From positions 1 through 16,399 of the forward strand of contig WFTU01000248.1 of NCBI GenBank assembly GCA_015485375.1: a stretch of DNA of 16,399 nt, in the 5' to 3' direction. This document shows, one piece after another, positions 6,336-15,147 of this stretch. Below the pieces are notes generated by a model, which saw nothing but the letters and a program-made list of their open reading frames with translations, searched no databases and had not been told where the DNA came from. How positions within the stretch are numbered: the first letter of the stretch is position 1; each line of letters begins with the position of its first letter. Origin of the DNA: Paracoccaceae bacterium (GTDB taxonomy: Bacteria > Pseudomonadota > Alphaproteobacteria > Rhodobacterales > Rhodobacteraceae). The position numbers and the translations under genes were made by a program.

Positions 6336-7613
6336 GGGGCAATCGTCGCGCGGGCAAATCCGGCAGGATGTCCCGACCGGCCGCGCCTCCTGTCCCGCCC
6401 CCCAGGGCAGAGAGACCTCCGCCTGGTCCAGCGGCACCACCAGCATGGCGGAGCGATACTCGGGCGCTTCCCCGAACCCGACCTGCGCGCGGGGCAGGGC
6501 GACGGTGAGCGTCAGGAACCGCGCCCCCTCCGGCATCTCGATAATGTCCCGCACCGGATGCCCGGGCTGGGTAAATCCGCGAAACACCGGCCAGAGCGGG
6601 CAGGCATTGCCATGGCGCGGCAGCGGAAACCCCGGCAGCGACAACCGCCGCAACGCCTGCCCCGCCGCATTGACGATCAGCAACCCCATCGCCGGCGCGC
6701 CCGACCCCTCCCGTTTCAGACAGGCGAGCCGCTGGAACACCGCATGCAGCGGCTGCCGGTAACTCTGCGCCAGCGCCACAGGATCATAGGCCGCCGCCGC
6801 CGCATCGGCACTGAAGCGTTCCAGCGGCATGGCCCGCGCGTTCTCCAGATAGGTTTCCAGCATCCGCCGCACCATTGTGCGCGCCGGACCGGCCTCGACC
6901 TCGGCCAGCAACGTTTCTATGTCGTCTTCCGATGCTTCCGGCGCATCAAGGGCCGGAAAGTGATAGGCATGGCGGGACAGGAACCGGTCCACCTCCTCCT
7001 CCGGCGTCGCGCTCCGCGCGCTTTGCACGTCCGAGCGGTCGAAATACTCCACCAGCGCGGTGGCCGCGTCCGACAGGCGCCGGCTCTCCTCCTTGATCGC
7101 GGCATGGAACCGCGCCCGCTGTTCCGGCGCGATATCCTCGACCGAGGCCAGAATCCCGTTGGTCGAGCGGATCGCCGTGATGTTCGAAAGCATCAGGTGC
7201 AGGCTCTCCGCCAGAAACGGGTCATGCGCCAGCCGGTCGGAAAGCGCCGCAATCGTCGCCTCCTGGTCCCGCGCCTGCCGGTAAAGCGTCGCCAGCAATC
7301 CGGCCCAGCCCGGAAACCGCCCGACGAATTCGCCGATCGTCTCCGTCTCCGGTGCCGCGCCGGTGCGATAGGCCGCCGCCTCCTGCAATGCCCCGACTAC
7401 GGCGGAATCCGCGCTCTCGGTCAACTCTGCCACCGACACCCCGAGCGCCCGCGCGATCGAAAGCAGCACCTTGCCGGCGATTCCCCGCTTATTGTGCTCG
7501 ATCAGGTTGAGGTAGGACGTCGAAATGCCCGCTTGCCGCGCAAGTCCGGTTTGCGAAATGCCCGCGCGCCGGCGGTGTTCGCGTATCCGGGTGCCTGTCA
7601 GCGAATGGCCCAT
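6312..7613 (-). CDS. XRE/DUF2083 regulator of the short-chain fatty acyl-CoA (ScfR) type
   Basis: A 433-residue cytoplasmic DNA-binding protein. Residues about 9-63 form an XRE helix-turn-helix ('RIREHRRRAGISQTGLARQA', 'GISTSYLNLIEHNKRGI'). A long helical middle follows. The C-terminal DUF2083-type domain has 'HGNACPLWPVF' (Cys338) and a final CRICPRDDC cluster (Cys417, Cys420, Cys425). This layout is that of RamB, PccR, MccR and related regulators of acetate, propionate and methylcitrate metabolism, which sense short-chain acyl-CoA. It diverges from the Liv-type transporter/acs operon over 214 bases filled with inverted repeats, so it very probably controls that operon and itself. Its last seven residues and stop lie within fliI on the opposite strand, and the tail after the cysteine cluster is short. 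The ligand (acetyl-CoA is likely) is inferred. Confidence 0.85.
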   Translation of the reverse strand: MGHSLTGTRIREHRRRAGISQTGLARQAGISTSYLNLIEHNKRGIAGKVLLSIARALGVSVAELTESADSAVVGALQEAAAYRTGAAPETETIGEFVGRFPGWAGLLATLYRQARDQEATIAALSDRLAHDPFLAESLHLMLSNITAIRSTNGILASVEDIAPEQRARFHAAIKEESRRLSDAATALVEYFDRSDVQSARSATPEEEVDRFLSRHAYHFPALDAPEASEDDIETLLAEVEAGPARTMVRRMLETYLENARAMPLERFSADAAAAAYDPVALAQSYRQPLHAVFQRLACLKREGSGAPAMGLLIVNAAGQALRRLSLPGFPLPRHGNACPLWPVFRGFTQPGHPVRDIIEMPEGARFLTLTVALPRAQVGFGEAPEYRSAMLVVPLDQAEVSLPWGAGQEARPVGTSCRICPRDDCPSRVEDRI

Positions 7614-7625
7614 GGCTCATTTTCC

Positions 7626-7702
7626 TGTATTTACATGTGCTTGCCGCAGTGCGGTGTAAAGAAATTTACAGTTTTACCATCCGGTAATGACAAATTTTTA
7701 CA
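7626..7702. promoter_or_regulatory. TTAC/GTAA half-site array: probable operator of the regulator and the transporter-acs operon
   Basis: In 77 bases there are six TTAC or GTAA half-sites (7631, 7656, 7666, 7674, 7684, 7698). They form TGTA-TT-TACA (7626-7635), TGTAAA-GAAA-TTTACA (7655-7670) and TTACC-ATCC-GGTAA (7674-7687). In the last two pairs the half-sites are 10 bp apart centre to centre, one helical turn. A further palindrome CCGCA-G-TGCGG (7644-7654) abuts the second. The leftmost site lies 12 bases before the regulator start, over its leader, which would suit autoregulation. ScfR-type proteins are known to bind short inverted repeats with four-base spacers (for example TTTGCAAA repeats for PccR). 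Binding here is inferred. Confidence 0.6.
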
Positions 7703-7766
7703 AGAAAAGTTAGCAAATGCAATCATTTATTGATTTTTTGACCACAGCTGCCGCATGGTAAGCATC

Positions 7767-7797
7767 GGGCGCAAAGCCCACCTGCCGTTCATGGCAG
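7767..7797 (+). promoter_or_regulatory. Two small tandem hairpins in the leader of the binding-protein mRNA
   Basis: GGGC-GCAAA-GCCC (7767-7779) and CTGCC-GTTCAT-GGCAG (7782-7797) lie 18 bases upstream of a strong GGGAGG ribosome site (7816-7821) six bases before the ATG at 7828. They may stabilise the 5' end of an abundant mRNA. The rest of the spacer (7703-7766) is A+T-rich and probably holds the promoter; TTGACC at 7738-7743 could be a -35 box but no convincing -10 follows. Confidence 0.35.
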
Positions 7798-7827
7798 ACG
7801 AAAAATGACACGAATGGGAGGAAATTC

Positions 7828-9186
7828 ATGTCCAAACTTATCACAAGCCGTCGCGGGTTGATCAAATCGGGTGCCGCTCTTGGTGCCGGTCTGGCAACGC
7901 CGACGATCTTTGGCAGCAGTGTCTGGGCCGCAAGCGATGGCGGCTACGCCAATGCGCCGACCGGCAGCACTGTAACCCTCGGGTTCAACGTTCCGCAGTC
8001 CGGTCCCTACGCGGACGAGGGCGCAGACGAGCTGCGCGCCTACATGCTGGCAGTCGAGCACCTCAACGGTGAAGGCGACGGCGGTATGATGAACACCTTC
8101 AGCTCCAAAGAGCTGAAAGGAAACGGCATCCTGGGCCGCAAGGTCGAGTATGTAACCGGTGACACACAGACAAAATCCGACGCGGCACGCGCATCGGCGA
8201 AATCCATGATCGAAAAAGACGGCGCGGTGATGATCACCGGCGGGTCTTCCTCGGGCGTGGCGATTGCCGTGCAGGGCCTGTGTCAGGAAGCGGGCATCAT
8301 CTTCATGGCCGGTCTGACCCACTCCAACGACACCACCGGTAAAGACAAGAAAGCCAACGGCTTCCGTCACTTCTTCAACGGTTACATGTCCGCTGCCGCT
8401 CTGGCTCCGGTGCTGGTTGACCGTTATGGTGCCGACCGTAAAGCCTACCACCTGACCGCAGACTATACCTGGGGCTGGACACAGCAGGCTTCCATGGCCG
8501 CCGCGACCGAGGCTCTGGGCTGGGAAACCGTCAACAACGTGCTGACACCGCTGGCGACGCAGGACTTCTCGTCCTATGTTGCGCCGGTTCTGAACTCCGG
8601 CGCCGACGTGCTGATCCTGAACCACTACGGTGGCAACATGGTCAACTCGCTGACCTCCGCCGTTCAGTTCGGCCTGAAAAACAAACAGGTCAACGGCAAG
8701 AACTTCGAGATCGTCGTTCCGCTCTACTCGCGCCTGATGGCCCGTGGTGCCGGCGAGAACGTCAAAGGCATCTTCGGTTCCACCAACTGGCACTGGTCGC
8801 TGTCAGACGAGGGTTCCAAAGCCTTCGTTAAATCCTTCGGCGAGAAATACGGCTTCCCGCCGAGCCAGGCTGCGCACACCGTTTACTGCCAGACCCTGCT
8901 CTATGCAGACGCTGTTGAACGTGCCGGCACACACAACCCGTGTGGCGTTGCAGAAGCTCTCGAAGGCTTCAAGTTCTCCGGTCTGGGCAACGGTGACGTT
9001 GAATACCGCGCCGACGACCACCAGTGCTTCAAAGACGTGCTGGTCGTGAAAGGTAAAGAGAACCCGACTTCCGAGTTCGACCTTCTGGAAATCGTTGAAA
9101 TCACACCGCGTGCGAAAGTCGAATACGCACCGGACAACGAGTTCTTCGCCGGTGGCGACCTGGGTCAGTGTAACCCGGGCGTATAA
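7828..9186 (+). CDS. Periplasmic substrate-binding protein of a Liv/Urt-type ABC importer, Tat-exported
   Basis: A 452-residue type-I periplasmic binding protein (Peripla_BP_6 / LivJ-like). The N-terminus has a twin-arginine motif S7-R-R-G-L-I-K and a hydrophobic stretch ending SVWA-AS near residue 34, so it should be exported folded by Tat. The mature start 'VTLGFNVPQSGPYADEGADE' is the usual ligand-pocket entry of this family, followed by 'MIEKDGAVMITGGSSSGVAI' and 'KAYHLTADYTWGWTQQ'. It is longer than LivJ (about 370). Mature cysteines (in GLCQEA, YCQTL, NPCGV, QCFKD, QCNPG) could form disulfides. Codon use favours GCT, CGT, GTT and GGT, unlike fliI, pointing to high expression. GGGAGG six bases upstream fixes the start. 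Linkage to acs and an ScfR-type regulator suggests a short-chain carboxylate ligand; urea, amides or amino acids are alternatives. Confidence 0.88.
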   Translation: MSKLITSRRGLIKSGAALGAGLATPTIFGSSVWAASDGGYANAPTGSTVTLGFNVPQSGPYADEGADELRAYMLAVEHLNGEGDGGMMNTFSSKELKGNGILGRKVEYVTGDTQTKSDAARASAKSMIEKDGAVMITGGSSSGVAIAVQGLCQEAGIIFMAGLTHSNDTTGKDKKANGFRHFFNGYMSAAALAPVLVDRYGADRKAYHLTADYTWGWTQQASMAAATEALGWETVNNVLTPLATQDFSSYVAPVLNSGADVLILNHYGGNMVNSLTSAVQFGLKNKQVNGKNFEIVVPLYSRLMARGAGENVKGIFGSTNWHWSLSDEGSKAFVKSFGEKYGFPPSQAAHTVYCQTLLYADAVERAGTHNPCGVAEALEGFKFSGLGNGDVEYRADDHQCFKDVLVVKGKENPTSEFDLLEIVEITPRAKVEYAPDNEFFAGGDLGQCNPGV

Positions 9187-9208
9187 GTTTCCCCCTCGGG
9201 AATACCTT

Positions 9209-9238
9209 CCGGTCGCGCCTTGTGCGCGGCCGGCTTTT
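9209..9238 (+). terminator. Hairpin between the binding-protein gene and the first permease gene, probable attenuator
   Basis: CCGGTCGCGC (9209-9218) pairs with GCGCGGCCGG (9224-9233) over ten pairs (one G-U) with the loop CTTGT, followed by C and four T. It lies 22 bases after the binding-protein stop codon and 48 before livH. Such hairpins commonly protect the abundant binding-protein mRNA and let only part of transcription pass to the membrane genes. Confidence 0.7.
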
Positions 9239-9281
9239 CCGCCAGCGGAGCGGGCAATCATAACATAACGGGACGGAAACG

Positions 9282-10310
9282 ATGGACGCCATCCTTCTGC
9301 AAATTCTCAACGGTCTGGACAAGGGCAGCGCCTACGCGCTCATCACCCTCGGCCTGACCCTGATTTTCGGTACGCTCGGCGTGGTCAACTTCGCCCACGG
9401 CTCTCTGTTTATGCTCGGTGCCTTTGTCGCCGTGATCGTGCGCAAGATCATGCTGATCTCCAGCATCACGCTGGATCCGGTGCGCACCAATTTCCTCGGC
9501 AAGCCGCTCGAGATCAAAACCACCTACGTCGAACAATGGTTCGGCAGTTTCGGGTCATGGATGATCGACTATTCCGTTCCCATCGCCGTGGTCGTCGCCA
9601 TTCCGGTGATGATGCTGGTCGGTTTCGTGATGGAACGCGGGTTGATCAAGCATTTCTACCACCGCCCCCACGCCGACCAGATTCTCGTGACCTTCGGCCT
9701 CGCCATCGTGCTGCAGGAGATCGTCAAGGAATTCTTCGGCGCCAACCCGATCCCGCAGGCCGCCCCGGCCGCCGTTGCCGGCGCGCTGGATATCGGCGTC
9801 TGGCTCGGCTTTGCCGAGAACGCCGTGATCTACCCCTACTGGCGTCTGATCTACTTCTTCTTCGCACTGGCGGTGATCGCCGCGGTATTCAGCTTCCTGC
9901 GCTTCACCACCTTCGGAATGGTCGTGCGCGCGGGCATGGCGGATCGCGAGACCGTAGGCCTGCTCGGCATCAACATCAACAAACGCTTCACCCTGATGTT
10001 CGGCCTCGCCGCCGCGGTTACAGGGGTCGCGGGCGTGATGTATTCGCCGATCCTGCCGCCCAACTACCACATGGGGATGGACTTCCTTGTGCTGACCTTC
10101 GTGGTGGTCGTGGTTGGCGGCATGGGCAGCCTTCCGGGCGCCGTTCTCGCCGGTTTCGTGCTGGGTATCCTGGAAAGTTTCGCCTCGATGAACGAGGTGA
10201 AATCCATCCTGCCCGGTATCGACCAGATTATTATTTACCTCGTCGCCATTATCGTTCTGCTGGTCCGCCCGCGCGGACTGATGGGCAAAGCCGGCGTCAT
10301 GGAGGATTGA
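9282..10310 (+). CDS. LivH-type inner-membrane permease of the ABC importer
   Basis: A 342-residue membrane protein of the branched-chain amino acid/urea permease family. The N-terminal motif 'GSAYALITLGLTLIFGTLGV' followed by 'VNFAHGSLFMLGAF' is diagnostic. The C-terminal half has 'GVAGVMYSPILPPNYHMGMD' and 'VVVVVGGMGSLPGAVLAGFV', the ATPase-contact region of LivH. About eight hydrophobic helices are visible. Relative to E. coli LivH (308 residues) there is an insertion at about residues 54-98 with a hydrophilic stretch and 'VEQWFGSFGSW'; this form is seen in Liv paralogues of Alphaproteobacteria. It follows the binding-protein gene after a hairpin and precedes livM by four bases. The substrate cannot be read from the sequence. 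Confidence 0.92.
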   Translation: MDAILLQILNGLDKGSAYALITLGLTLIFGTLGVVNFAHGSLFMLGAFVAVIVRKIMLISSITLDPVRTNFLGKPLEIKTTYVEQWFGSFGSWMIDYSVPIAVVVAIPVMMLVGFVMERGLIKHFYHRPHADQILVTFGLAIVLQEIVKEFFGANPIPQAAPAAVAGALDIGVWLGFAENAVIYPYWRLIYFFFALAVIAAVFSFLRFTTFGMVVRAGMADRETVGLLGININKRFTLMFGLAAAVTGVAGVMYSPILPPNYHMGMDFLVLTFVVVVVGGMGSLPGAVLAGFVLGILESFASMNEVKSILPGIDQIIIYLVAIIVLLVRPRGLMGKAGVMED

Positions 10311-10314
10311 GCAG

Positions 10315-11484
10315 ATGCTGAAACTGAAAAACAACGATACGGCCCTGTTCATCGCCTTTTGCGTGATGGTTCTCACCGGCCCGATTATCCTCGCCCCCTT
10401 CGGGGCCGGATATCCCGACCTGCTGCAACGCTTCGCGATCTTCGGGATCTTCGCGGTGGGCTACAACATCCTGTTCGGCCTGACCGGGTACCTGTCCTTC
10501 GGACATGCGGCCTTCCTCGGGGTGGGGTCCTACTCCGCCGTCTGGATGTTCAAGCTGCTGAGCATGAATATCATCCCCGGTATCATCCTCGCGGTTCTCC
10601 TGTCCGGCCTGTTTGCCCTGCTGATCGGGTTCATCACATTGCGGCGCTCGGGGATCTACTTTTCCATCCTGACGCTGGCCTTCGCCCAGATGTCCTACAG
10701 CCTCGCCTATTCGGTGCTGACGCCGATCACCAACGGCGAAACCGGCCTGCAGATCCGTCTGGCCGACCCGCGCGTTCTCGACCCGAAAACCACCGACGGC
10801 TCGCTGCCCTCGACCAACCTGTTCGGGCTGGAGATGAATGACACATGGCGCACCACACTGTTCGGCATGGACCTGCAGTTCAACGTCGGTTTCTATGTCG
10901 CCGCCGTGCTGCTGATCCTGTGCTTCTACCTCAGCATCCGCATTTTCCGCTCGCCCTTCGGGCTGATGCTGCGGGCGGTGAAAACCAACCAGAACCGCCT
11001 GATGTATACCGGTGTCAGCACCAAGCCCTACCTGCTGACGGCCTTCGTCATCTCCGGCATGTACGCCGGCCTCGCCGGTGGCTTGCTGGCTGCCATGGAC
11101 CCGCTGGCCGGTGCCGAGCGCATGCAGTGGACCGAATCCGGTGCCGTGGTTCTGATGGTGATCCTCGGCGGTGCGGGCACATTGCTCGGGCCGGTGTTCG
11201 GCGCAGGCTCGATCAAGTATTTCGAGAATATCTTCTCCAAGGTCAACGACACGGTGCTGGAGGGCTGGTTCAGCTTCCTGCCTGACTGGATGACCGACAC
11301 GCTGGTATTCCTTCTCGGGCCGTTCTTCGGCAAGGGCTGGAGCCTGACCCTCGGTCTGGTGTTCATGGCGGTCGTGATCTTCCTGCCCGGCGGGTTGATG
11401 GAAGGGGCTACCAAACTCTCCAACCTGTTTGGAAAACGCAAAAACAAGGGGTCGGTCGACAGCACCGGCACCCCGGCCGAATAG
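10315..11484 (+). CDS. LivM-type inner-membrane permease of the ABC importer
   Basis: A 389-residue membrane protein, partner of the LivH-type subunit. The LivM signature 'GLTGYLSFGHAAFLGVGSYS' is at residues 55-74, then 'TLRRSGIYFSILTLAFAQM', and 'RIFRSPFGLMLRAVKTNQNR' with 'GMYAGLAGGLLAAMDPLAGA' in the C-terminal half. An extra-membrane insertion at about residues 140-190 ('LADPRVLDPKTTDGSLPSTN' and following) is longer than in amino acid transporters and could touch the binding protein. The tail after the last helix ends in a charged, hydrophilic stretch. It begins four bases after livH, with GGAGG inside the end of livH as its ribosome site, so the two are translationally linked. Confidence 0.92.
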   Translation: MLKLKNNDTALFIAFCVMVLTGPIILAPFGAGYPDLLQRFAIFGIFAVGYNILFGLTGYLSFGHAAFLGVGSYSAVWMFKLLSMNIIPGIILAVLLSGLFALLIGFITLRRSGIYFSILTLAFAQMSYSLAYSVLTPITNGETGLQIRLADPRVLDPKTTDGSLPSTNLFGLEMNDTWRTTLFGMDLQFNVGFYVAAVLLILCFYLSIRIFRSPFGLMLRAVKTNQNRLMYTGVSTKPYLLTAFVISGMYAGLAGGLLAAMDPLAGAERMQWTESGAVVLMVILGGAGTLLGPVFGAGSIKYFENIFSKVNDTVLEGWFSFLPDWMTDTLVFLLGPFFGKGWSLTLGLVFMAVVIFLPGGLMEGATKLSNLFGKRKNKGSVDSTGTPAE

Positions 11485-11496
11485 GGAGCGAGACCG

Positions 11497-12255
11497 ATGG
11501 GAATTCTTGAAGTCCAGAACGTCAACAAGCACTTCGGTGGCTTGCACGCGCTGAACAACGTCAACCTGAGCGTCGAGGAGGGCACCGTTCACGCCATCAT
11601 CGGGCCGAACGGGGCGGGTAAATCCACCTTCCTCAACTGTCTGATCGGCAAGCTGAAGCCCGACACCGGCTCCGTCCTGTTCCAGGGCGAACCCGTGCTG
11701 GGCAAGAAGCCGCACGAGATCAACCAGATGGGCATCAGCCGCGTGTTCCAGACCCCCGAGATTTTCACCGATCTCACCGTGTTCGAAAACGTGATGATCC
11801 CCTGTTTCGCCAAACGCGACGGCAGTTTCGAAATGAACGCCCTGAAACGGGTCCGTCGCGAGACGGACGTCCGCGAAAAGGCCGAACAGATGCTGATCGA
11901 CGTCAACATGCAGGACAAACTGCATGTGGAGGCCGCTTCGCTGTCGCGCGGGGACAAACGCCGCCTTGAAATGGCCATGTGCCTGTCGCAGGACCCGCGC
12001 CTGCTGCTGCTTGACGAGCCGACGGCGGGCATGGCGCGCGCCGACACCAACAACACGATCGACCTGCTGAAACACATCGGCGAAACCCGCAAGATCACCA
12101 AGGTGATTATCGAACACGACATGCACGTTGTGTTCAGCCTCGCGACCAAGATTTCGGTTCTGGCGCAGGGCGCGATTATCGCCGAGGATATTCCGGAAAA
12201 CATCAAAGGGCATCCGAAGGTGCGCGAAGCCTATCTCGGGGAGGCAGAAGTATGA
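11497..12255 (+). CDS. LivG-type ABC ATPase subunit
   Basis: A 252-residue cytoplasmic ATPase. The Walker A loop is GPNGAGKST (Lys42), the Q-loop region is 'ISRVFQTPEIFTDLTVFENV', and Walker B is LLLLDEP (Asp173-Glu174) followed by TAGMARADT. The H-loop histidine is in 'VIIEHDMHVVFSLA'. The ABC signature reads LSRGDKRRLE (residues 149-158) instead of LSGGQ or the LivG-typical LSYGQQRRLE; the central Gly is kept. As Arg and Asp replace the usual third and fifth residues, the variant may mark a transporter subfamily. It starts 12 bases after livM with GGGAG upstream, and its TGA overlaps the ATG of the second ATPase gene. Confidence 0.92.
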   Translation: MGILEVQNVNKHFGGLHALNNVNLSVEEGTVHAIIGPNGAGKSTFLNCLIGKLKPDTGSVLFQGEPVLGKKPHEINQMGISRVFQTPEIFTDLTVFENVMIPCFAKRDGSFEMNALKRVRRETDVREKAEQMLIDVNMQDKLHVEAASLSRGDKRRLEMAMCLSQDPRLLLLDEPTAGMARADTNNTIDLLKHIGETRKITKVIIEHDMHVVFSLATKISVLAQGAIIAEDIPENIKGHPKVREAYLGEAEV

Positions 12256-12986
12256 GCAAGACGGCAGAAACCGCATCGTCGCCGGCCTATTTTTCGGTCT
12301 GGGATGTCCACTCCTATTATGGCGAGAGCTACATCGTTCAGGGGGTTTCCTTCAACATCCACGAAGGCGAGATTCTGGCGCTGCTGGGCCGCAACGGGGC
12401 GGGGAAAACCTCCACCCTGCGATCCATTGCCCGTCTCGGCGACCCCGAGGTGAAGAAAGGCGAAATCTGGCTCGACCACCAGGCCATCCACGAAATGGAG
12501 AGCTGGCAGGCGGCGCAGGCCGGCATCTCGCTGGTGCCCGAGGATCGTCGCATCATCCAGGGCCTGACGGTGCAGGAAAACCTCGAACTGGCGCAAATCG
12601 CCCCGCCGCTCGGCTGGTCGATCGACCGCATCTACGAACTGTTCCCCCGTCTGGGCGAACGCAAGAACCAGGAGGGCACCACGCTTTCCGGCGGCGAACA
12701 ACAGATGCTCGCCATCGGCCGCGCCCTGGCCCGCGACGTGAAACTTCTGCTGCTCGACGAACCCTACGAGGGGCTGGCCCCCGTGATCGTGCAGGAGATC
12801 GAGCGCACATTGCGGCAGATCAAGGACCTCGGCATCACCACGATTATTGTGGAACAGAACGCCATCGCGGCGCTGAAACTCGCCGACCGTGCCGTTATCC
12901 TCGACACCGGCGAGGTGGTATTCGACGGCACCGCGCAGGAGGTTCTGGACAACGAGCAGCTGCGCGAGGATTATCTGGCTATCTGA
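12252..12986 (+). CDS. LivF-type ABC ATPase subunit
   Basis: A 244-residue cytoplasmic ATPase forming a heterodimer with the LivG-type subunit. Motifs are Walker A GRNGAGKTS (Lys52), a canonical signature LSGGEQQML (from residue 145), Walker B LLLLDEPYEGLAP (Asp169-Glu170) and 'TTIIVEQNAIAALKLADRAV' as the LivF-type H-region, where Gln follows Glu in place of the H-loop His. The first 15 residues (MSKTAETASSPAYFS) are an extra leader compared with LivF. The start overlaps the livG stop by four bases (ATGA), a sign of coupled translation. Only this subunit of the pair keeps the standard signature. Confidence 0.93.
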   Translation: MSKTAETASSPAYFSVWDVHSYYGESYIVQGVSFNIHEGEILALLGRNGAGKTSTLRSIARLGDPEVKKGEIWLDHQAIHEMESWQAAQAGISLVPEDRRIIQGLTVQENLELAQIAPPLGWSIDRIYELFPRLGERKNQEGTTLSGGEQQMLAIGRALARDVKLLLLDEPYEGLAPVIVQEIERTLRQIKDLGITTIIVEQNAIAALKLADRAVILDTGEVVFDGTAQEVLDNEQLREDYLAI

Positions 12987-13017
12987 CCGGCCTGCGGGCG
13001 ACGGATCAATAACAACA

Positions 13018-13038
13018 GGGGGCGGGGCTTCCGCTCCC
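13018..13038 (+). promoter_or_regulatory. Hairpin between the livF-type gene and acs
   Basis: GGGGGCGG (13018-13025) pairs with CCGCTCCC (13031-13038), eight pairs with one G-U, loop GGCTT. No T run follows, so it is not a standard terminator. It may stabilise RNA or mark a processing point in front of acs. GGAAGAAGAG precedes the acs ATG at 13058. Confidence 0.4.
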
Positions 13039-13057
13039 GATTTCAGGAAGAAGAGTT

Positions 13058-14998
<1,941 letters not shown>

Positions 14999-15020
14999 GC
15001 GGGTTTATGTGCTGGAATGG

Positions 15021-15050
15021 CGGCCTCGCAGAAATGCGGGGCCGTTTTTT
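15021..15050 (+). terminator. Intrinsic terminator after acs
   Basis: CGGCCTCGCA (15021-15030) pairs with TGCGGGGCCG (15035-15044) over ten pairs with one G-U, closed by a GAAA tetraloop and followed by six T (15045-15050). This is a textbook Rho-independent terminator 22 bases after the acs stop, and marks the end of the transporter-acs operon. Confidence 0.93.
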
Positions 15051-15121
15051 GTTCGGGAAACGGTGGAAAACGTGTTTGTTCTTATTTCGACCAATGCAAT
15101 GATTTTAAAGATCAAATAACG

Positions 15122-15141
15122 AAGTTGGAACGTTCCAACTT
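15122..15141. repeat. 20-bp perfect palindrome between acs and the oxidoreductase gene
   Basis: AAGTTGGAACGTTCCAACTT is its own reverse complement with no mismatch. On the plus strand three more T follow (15142-15144), so transcripts passing the acs terminator could stop here. On the minus strand it lies directly after the oxidoreductase stop codon and could form that gene's 3' hairpin. It may be a back-up or bidirectional terminator, or an operator; the sequence does not decide. Confidence 0.6.
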
Positions 15142-15147
15142 TTTGCT

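Noticed and set aside
7738..7766. Sigma-70-like promoter with TTGACC
   Set aside because: A -35-like box is present but no -10 match at 16-18 bases; not listed as a separate feature.
10297..12276. 659-residue minus-strand open frame antisense to the permease and ATPase genes
   Set aside because: It covers livM and livG, which have full family motifs. The antisense product is His, Gln, Asp and Gly rich with no known fold, typical of an antisense shadow in high-G+C DNA.
9282..12986. Assignment of the transporter as a branched-chain amino acid system (livHMGF symbols)
   Set aside because: Family membership is certain but substrate is not; the gene context points to carboxylates, so no liv symbols were assigned.
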